Source of the DNA: Phycisphaerales bacterium
GTDB taxonomy: Bacteria > Planctomycetota > Phycisphaerae > SM23-33
Direction: 5' to 3'
Assembly (NCBI GenBank): GCA_003171235.1
Contig: PMYM01000085.1
Span: 15,336 to 23,396, forward strand
Length of the DNA stretch: 8,061 nt
Made by a program: the position numbers and the translations under genes. Below the pieces are notes generated by a model. It made no database searches and was not told the origin of the DNA. It saw only the letters and a list, made by a program, of their open reading frames with translations. Positions within the stretch are counted from its first letter, which is position 1. Every line of letters starts with the position of its first letter. Shown here piece after piece: positions 4,504 to 8,061 of the stretch.

Positions 4504-5598
4504 TCAGTCACGATAAACGGCGGCAGGCCCCAGCCCGCGGGGGAAATGCCCGTTCTCAAACAGCCACCGGCGGACGCAGTGGCACAGGTGGCACTTGCCG
4601 GCATAGCCCGCCCGCCGGACGTATCCCAACTGTTCCGCCTGCCGCAAGAGTCCCACCGGGCCGGAAGTCGCCAGCGGGCCGATCACTTCCATCGTCCGGT
4701 GCCGCCGGGCCAGGTCATTCCAAGTGTCAGTGAGAGACTGGCTGGTCGTGGCCCGGCCCAAGAGAATGCCCGCGCAGGCGCCCGGGCAGATGAAGCCTTC
4801 GCCGTCCACGTGCACGTGCCGGCTGCGCAGCAGGCTTTCGGCACAGGTTTCATCGGCAAATGCGTCGGCGGGCTTAAGTTCCAATAAATCCGCAAGTTGC
4901 GCACTTGCCCGCCCTGTCAGCCGGTCGCGCCGGCGGGCCAGGTACTGGGTGAAGACTGCCTGTCGCCGCTGGGGTGTGGCATCGATCAGGTCAAAGCCTT
5001 CGGCCAGCCAGTCCCGCCAGCGGACCCGCACGCGTTGCGGGCCCAGCACGCGCTGGGCCACATCCGCCGCCAGCCTGGGCCGCTGGATGGGCACGAACTG
5101 CTGGTGATATGGATCGGCCGAAATAGTCAACCGGCCCAGGCCGCCCTGGTCCAATTGCCGCAGGCGATCCGCCACCAGGGCGGCGTCCTCCGCCCAGAAG
5201 GCATTGGTTTCGACGGCCTCCAGCGGCCCCAGCCCCGCGGCCCGGGCACGCCGGCAGAGTTCGATCAGCGCCTCCCAACGCACGAACGGCTCGCCCCCGC
5301 CGATGTGAATCCGGCAGCCGCGGGGACAGGCCCGCCCAAGGCCTTCCCACCAGGCCAGGCCCTCCTCCACCGACATGTCGCCCTCGGAGGCGGGGCCGGA
5401 GCACACGTAGCAACTGGCGCAGGCGGCTGGGCAGCGATAGGTGAACAGCAGCCCGGCGAAGCCCCAATGCTTGACCGCCTGCGGCTGCGGGCCCCGGGAA
5501 TCAGGTTTTGTTGGCTGGTCGGACAAACTTTCACCGCCCGCTATCCTACCCTTGAGATCTGCCTTTCTCCAAGCGGCTCCGGACCGGTCGGCCGGCAT
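4504..5598 (-). CDS. Radical SAM protein with C-terminal cysteine clusters
   Basis: A protein of about 364 residues. C56-x3-C60-x2-C63 is the radical SAM motif that binds a [4Fe-4S] cluster and S-adenosylmethionine, with a further Cys66. G100-G-G-E-P104 is the motif that contacts the SAM amino group. The barrel continues through VETNAFWA (129-136) and a distinctive SADPYHQQF-x-P stretch (160-170). The C-terminal third has Cys252, C271-P-G-A-C275 and C336-H-L-C339-H-C341, which could hold a second cluster in the manner of SPASM or twitch domains. The substrate is unknown and there is no peptide precursor gene nearby. The open frame extends upstream to 5979, but that part lies antisense to surE. 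I chose ATG 5598; a TTG a little downstream (residue 25) is possible. No ribosome binding site is seen. It may be co-transcribed with the kinase, 225 nt downstream. Confidence 0.85.
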   Translation of the reverse strand: MPADRSGAAWRKADLKGRIAGGESLSDQPTKPDSRGPQPQAVKHWGFAGLLFTYRCPAACASCYVCSGPASEGDMSVEEGLAWWEGLGRACPRGCRIHIGGGEPFVRWEALIELCRRARAAGLGPLEAVETNAFWAEDAALVADRLRQLDQGGLGRLTISADPYHQQFVPIQRPRLAADVAQRVLGPQRVRVRWRDWLAEGFDLIDATPQRRQAVFTQYLARRRDRLTGRASAQLADLLELKPADAFADETCAESLLRSRHVHVDGEGFICPGACAGILLGRATTSQSLTDTWNDLARRHRTMEVIGPLATSGPVGLLRQAEQLGYVRRAGYAGKCHLCHCVRRWLFENGHFPRGLGPAAVYRD

Positions 5599-5668
5599 GT
5601 CGTTTGATTCGTTGGGATGATCATCGACAAGCGGACCTGGGGAATCGACAATACGCCGTCGACAAACC
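5599..5668. promoter_or_regulatory. Divergent control region with three TCGACAA sites
   Basis: The 70 bp between the start of the radical SAM gene and surE contains TCGACAA at 5624-5630, 5645-5651 and 5659-5665, all in one orientation, spaced 21 and 14 bp. The last ends 3 bp before the surE ATG. No good -35/-10 pair was found for either direction. The repeats could be operator sites for a shared regulator, but that is inference. Confidence 0.4.
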
Positions 5669-6436
5669 ATGAACATTCTCCTGGTAAACGACGATGGAAT
5701 TCTGGCGCCGGGGCTGGCGGCCCTGCACGAGGCGGTGCGCGAGCTGGGCACGGTGAGCGTGGTGGCGCCCGACTCGCCGCAATCCGCCGCCGCCCGCTCC
5801 ATCACCTTGCACGTGCCGATGGTTTGCCAGCAGGTGCACGTGGACGGTCGTTTTTGGGGCACGGGCGTGGGCGGCCGGCCGGCCGACTGCGTAAAGCTGG
5901 CCGTCCGCGAACTGCTGGGCCAGCGGCCTGACCTGGTGCTCTCGGGCATCAACGCCGGGGCCAACGTGGGCGTCAACATCTTCTATAGCGGCACCGTGGC
6001 GGCGGCGGCCGAAGGGGCCCTGCTGGGCATTCCCTCGGTGGCCTTCAGCCTGCAGGGCGGAGGCGAAATGGACTTCCGCCGGGCCGCCGGGCATTGCCGC
6101 TGGGTGCTCCAACGCCTGCTGGAGGGAGTTCTCCAGCCGGGGGAACTGGTCAACGTCAACATACCGATGCTGGGGGGCCCTCGCCCGTGCGGGGTGAAGG
6201 TGGTGCCGCAATCCACCGCCGCCATCACCGAGAGCTACTCGCGCAAGGACGGCCCCGACGGCCAGGCCGTCTTTCAACTGCGGGAACATTTCGATTATGG
6301 GCCCGAGCAGAGCGAGACGGACGTGACCGCCCTGGAGGAGGGCTACATCACCGTCACGCCGCTCAAGAGCGACCTGACCGACCGCCTGCGCATGGGGCAC
6401 TACAGCGGCGTGCGCTGGGGAAATCCGCCTTCATGA
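5669..6436 (+). CDS. surE: 5'/3'-nucleotidase SurE
   Basis: A 255-residue SurE, the divalent-metal-dependent phosphatase that removes phosphate from nucleoside 5'- and 3'-monophosphates in the cytoplasm; in some species it also cleaves short polyphosphate. The N-terminus N-I-L-L-V-N7-D-D-G10 holds metal ligands Asp8 and Asp9. Ser39 (in APDSPQSA) and Asn95 (in SGINAGANVG) stand at the same numbers as the ligands described for the Thermotoga enzyme. Y106-S-G-T109 is also typical. Length and the C-terminal region (SDLTDRL) fit a complete protein. ATG 5669 is chosen because homology begins at its second residue; there is no Shine-Dalgarno sequence. It is divergent from the radical SAM gene and separated by 293 bp from the decarboxylase gene downstream. 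Its stop lies 4 nt before a repeat array. Confidence 0.97.
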   Translation: MNILLVNDDGILAPGLAALHEAVRELGTVSVVAPDSPQSAAARSITLHVPMVCQQVHVDGRFWGTGVGGRPADCVKLAVRELLGQRPDLVLSGINAGANVGVNIFYSGTVAAAAEGALLGIPSVAFSLQGGGEMDFRRAAGHCRWVLQRLLEGVLQPGELVNVNIPMLGGPRPCGVKVVPQSTAAITESYSRKDGPDGQAVFQLREHFDYGPEQSETDVTALEEGYITVTPLKSDLTDRLRMGHYSGVRWGNPPS

Positions 6437-6440
6437 CAGA

Positions 6441-6595
6441 AGCTTGAACCACAAAGAACAGCTTGAACCACAAAGAGCACAAAGCAAGACTGAAAGAATT
6501 GTCAGAAGAACGGAAGCACTGGAAGACAGGAGGGGTAAAACGAAATCTCTGTGTTCTTTGTTTTCTTTGTGCTCTTTGTGAGCTTTGTGGTTCAA
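6441..6595. repeat. Inverted CACAAAG repeat element with 9-bp period
   Basis: AGCTTGAACCACAAAGA occurs twice in direct orientation (6441-6457 and 6460-6476). The right side is a run of five 9-bp units (GTGTTCTTT, GTTTTCTTT, GTGCTCTTT, GTGAGCTTT, GTGGTTCAA) at 6551-6595. CACAAAGAGCACAAAG (6469-6484) and its inverse (6565-6580) are a perfect 16-bp inverted repeat. TTGAACCACAAAG (6463-6475) also pairs with 6583-6595. The centre (6486-6545) is unique purine-rich sequence. The element begins 4 nt after the surE stop codon. Confidence 0.8.
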
Positions 6596-6716
6596 TCTTT
6601 TCTGCTGCCGCCGGGAGGCCTTGAAAATTTATTTCCAACTACTTTCAAAAATGTTTGTTGCGGGGGAGCGCATTTTTGTACTTTTGTCTTTTATGTTGCC
6701 GGCGTCTCTGGATGCC

Positions 6717-6724
6717 GGGAGGAG
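6717..6724 (+). promoter_or_regulatory. Shine-Dalgarno site fixing the decarboxylase start
   Basis: GGGAGGAG lies 5 nt before ATG 6730. It decides for that start over the in-frame TTG at 6655 and the ATG at 6748. The AT-rich 120 bp before it (6596-6716) should hold the promoter, but no convincing -35/-10 pair was found there. Confidence 0.75.
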
Positions 6725-6729
6725 CCTCG

Positions 6730-7290
6730 ATGAGCAGAGCCGAACCAATGGTGCCCCGACAGGCGTTCTTCACCAAGGGTCTGGGCAAACACAAGAACCG
6801 CCTTCAGAGCTTCGAGCTGGCCCTGCGCCAGGCGGGCATTGAGAAAGGCAACCTCGTCCGCGTCTCGAGCATCTTCCCCCCGCAGTGCAAGATCGTGCCT
6901 CGCAACCGCGGGCTGGCCCAGCTTCAGTCGGGGCAGATCACCTTCTGCGTGCTGGCCGAGGCCTCGACCAACGAGCCCAGCCGGCTGGTGGGGGCGGGCA
7001 TCGGGCTGGCCCTGCCGGCCGACGGCTCCCACTACGGCTACATCAGCGAGCACCACGGCTACGGCATGGTCGAGCGCCGGCTGAACGACTTCGTCGAGGA
7101 CATGGCCGCCACCATGCTGGCCACCACCCTGGGCGTGGGCTTCGATCCCGACGACGCCTACGACGACCGCCGCGAGGTGTACAAGATGTCCGGCAAGATC
7201 GTCCGCACCCAGGCCACCGTCCAGACGGCCGAGGGCGACAAGGACGGCCTGTGGACCACCGTCATCGCGGCAGCAGTCTTCCAGTTCTAG
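6730..7290 (+). CDS. Pyruvoyl-dependent arginine decarboxylase (PvlArgDC)
   Basis: A 186-residue proenzyme that converts arginine to agmatine and CO2, the first step of one polyamine route; agmatine also serves in acid resistance in some bacteria. The self-cleavage site V45-S46-S47-I-F-P-P lies in R-V-S-S-I-F-P-P. Cleavage between the serines would give a beta chain of 46 residues and an alpha chain whose Ser47 becomes the pyruvoyl cofactor. A conserved glutamate in Y-I-S-E107-H-H-G is placed as expected for the catalytic acid. Other family blocks are visible: FFTKGLGKHKN near the N-terminus, LAEA/NEPSRLVGAGIG in the middle and D-x-x-x-E-V-Y near 150. The length is close to the 160-200 usual in the family. 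It stands alone between two repeat elements, with no agmatinase or agmatine deiminase gene in view. The family also contains histidine-type relatives, but the motifs favour arginine. Confidence 0.92.
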   Translation: MSRAEPMVPRQAFFTKGLGKHKNRLQSFELALRQAGIEKGNLVRVSSIFPPQCKIVPRNRGLAQLQSGQITFCVLAEASTNEPSRLVGAGIGLALPADGSHYGYISEHHGYGMVERRLNDFVEDMAATMLATTLGVGFDPDDAYDDRREVYKMSGKIVRTQATVQTAEGDKDGLWTTVIAAAVFQF

Positions 7291-7293
7291 AAC

Positions 7294-7473
7294 ATTTCAA
7301 ATCTGGGAATTTCAAATTGCAAATTTACGGAGCCAAGGCAACGGGTCGATCGATCCTCTAATTCCCAAATTTGAAATCTCTCACACGGGAATTTCAAACT
7401 GCAAATTGAAAGACTGACCACAGCATTGCCTTGGCTCTGCCAATTTGAAATTTGAAATTCCCAAATTTGAAAT
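7294..7473. repeat. Nested inverted-repeat element rich in TTTGAAA
   Basis: Three layers of inverted repeats fill the gap between two convergent genes. The outer arms are 7294-7319 and 7441-7473 (heptamer TTTGAAA with GGGAATT/AATTCCC), which match with one mismatch and a 7-bp insertion. The middle arms are a perfect 12 bp: GAGCCAAGGCAA (7330-7341) and TTGCCTTGGCTC (7426-7437). The inner arms (7360-7377 and 7387-7406) again use ATTCCC, AAATTTGAAAT and their inverses. The element begins 3 nt after the decarboxylase stop codon. It resembles a MITE or a long structured 3' UTR; no T-tract terminator is evident. Confidence 0.8.
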
Positions 7474-7479
7474 CCTGCC

Positions 7480-7500
7480 CTGGCGCCTGGCTACTGGCGA
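7480..7500. repeat. Three CTGGC heptamers
   Basis: CTGGCGC, CTGGCTA and CTGGCGA follow one another without gaps, 19 bp beyond the stop of the minus-strand permease gene. It is short but has the same 7-bp period as the AAAGCTG and TTTGAAA arrays. Confidence 0.45.
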
Positions 7501-7519
7501 CAGATGACTTTGCTTGGTC

Positions 7520-8061
7520 CTACACCCTGAACATCGCCCCCAGTTTTTTGCCCAGCAGCAGGTTGGCCAGCACCAGCGTTCCAGCCAACAGCAGCATGGC
7601 GAAGCAGCCCATGGCGGCGGCGAAGTTCTCCGTGCCCGGCCCGGACTGGGTGAAGATCAGCTTGGTTATGGGATAGTACTGGGGGTTCTGGGCCAGGATC
7701 AGCGAGTCGGACACCTCCAGCATGGCGAAGGAGAAGGTCAGCACCGCCCCAGCCAGCAGGTTGGCGGCGATGAGCGGCAAGGTCACGCGCAGCAGGGTGG
7801 TCATCCGGCCGGCGCCGAGGTTGCGGGCGGCCTCCTCCAGCGTCTCGGAGGTCTGCTCCAGCCCGGCGGCGACGCTGCGGACCATGTACGGCAGGCGGCG
7901 GACGCCGTAGGCCGCCACCAGCAGCATAACCGGGTCGTTGGCCGGCGACTGCCGGGAGACCCACTCCCCCACACCGACCAGCCCCATTTGCGCCAGGGCC
8001 GACCGTGCCTGCTCCTGCCACCCGGCCATGAACATCAGCACGTAGCCGCTGGCCATCACCA
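7520..8061 (-). CDS. ABC transporter permease, iron/thiamine-type (C-terminal part)
   Basis: The last 179 or so residues of an inner-membrane permease of the binding-protein-dependent transport family; the N-terminal part lies beyond the right edge. The cytoplasmic EAA loop is clear: E75-E-A-A-R-N-L-G82-A-G, then L-R-V-T-L-P95-L-I. It docks the ATPase subunit. Hydrophobic segments at about 1-12, 42-52, 96-114 and 145-170 (counted from 8059) are probable membrane helices, and the chain ends in a short basic tail (KKLGAMFRV). The block preceding the EAA loop (LPYMVRSVAAGLEQ) resembles FbpB/ThiP-type permeases, which carry Fe3+ or thiamine and often hold two permease halves in one chain. The substrate cannot be settled from this fragment. 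The codon at 8059 is GTG, so the true start is not shown. It converges with the decarboxylase gene. Confidence 0.88.
   Translation of the reverse strand, partial: VMASGYVLMFMAGWQEQARSALAQMGLVGVGEWVSRQSPANDPVMLLVAAYGVRRLPYMVRSVAAGLEQTSETLEEAARNLGAGRMTTLLRVTLPLIAANLLAGAVLTFSFAMLEVSDSLILAQNPQYYPITKLIFTQSGPGTENFAAAMGCFAMLLLAGTLVLANLLLGKKLGAMFRV

Noticed and set aside
5599..5979. Upstream extension of the radical SAM gene to 5979
   Set aside because: The extra 127 residues lie antisense to surE, which is certain, and show no domain features.
6585..6842. A small hydrophobic open frame before the decarboxylase gene as a leader peptide
   Set aside because: It overlaps the decarboxylase frame, and its hydrophobic stretch comes from AT-rich leader DNA; no start signal or known attenuator fits.

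Overview
The window is GC-rich bacterial DNA. The gene content suggests a planctomycete or a related PVC-group bacterium: an exported protein with duplicated STN-like modules, a tail-anchored Ser/Thr kinase in line with a STAS protein and an RsbW-type kinase, a pyruvoyl-dependent arginine decarboxylase, several starts with no visible Shine-Dalgarno sequence, and dense families of short intergenic repeats. That placement is an inference from style and content; no marker gene is present.

Layout. Positions 1-770 are almost gene-free and form an island of short palindromic elements. At least five hairpins there carry a GTAG tetranucleotide at the foot (one pair inverted, BIME-like), and a second family is built on TTAGCCGGGGGT. 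A possible C-terminal end of a gene finishes at 152. A strong sigma70-type promoter (740-767) then drives an exported STN-repeat protein (846-1988), which ends at a perfect rho-independent terminator. Facing it on the minus strand is a signalling cluster, transcribed in the order Ser/Thr kinase (4278-3046), STAS anti-sigma-factor antagonist (2959-2597), RsbW-like anti-sigma kinase (2580-2158). Upstream, on the same strand, lies a radical SAM protein (5598-4504). It is divergent from surE (5669-6436), across a 70-bp gap holding three copies of TCGACAA. A pyruvoyl-dependent arginine decarboxylase follows (6730-7290). The window closes with the C-terminal part of an ABC-transporter permease on the minus strand (7520 to the edge).

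How the genes fit. The kinase, STAS protein and RsbW homologue make a plausible partner-switching module: RsbW would hold a sigma factor or phosphorylate the STAS protein, while the membrane-anchored kinase supplies another input. No sigma factor or PP2C phosphatase is visible in the window. SurE (nucleotide phosphatase), the radical SAM enzyme and the agmatine-forming decarboxylase look like separate metabolic genes.

The most unusual signal is in the non-coding DNA. Three unrelated-looking short-period repeat arrays (7-bp AAAGCTG, 9-bp GTG-n-TCTTT, 7-bp TTTGAAA) each form inverted pairs. Each begins 1-4 nt after a stop codon, and one supplies the stop codon of the RsbW gene. Together with the GTAG-headed hairpins, this suggests that one or more mobile or structural repeat systems target transcript ends in this genome.
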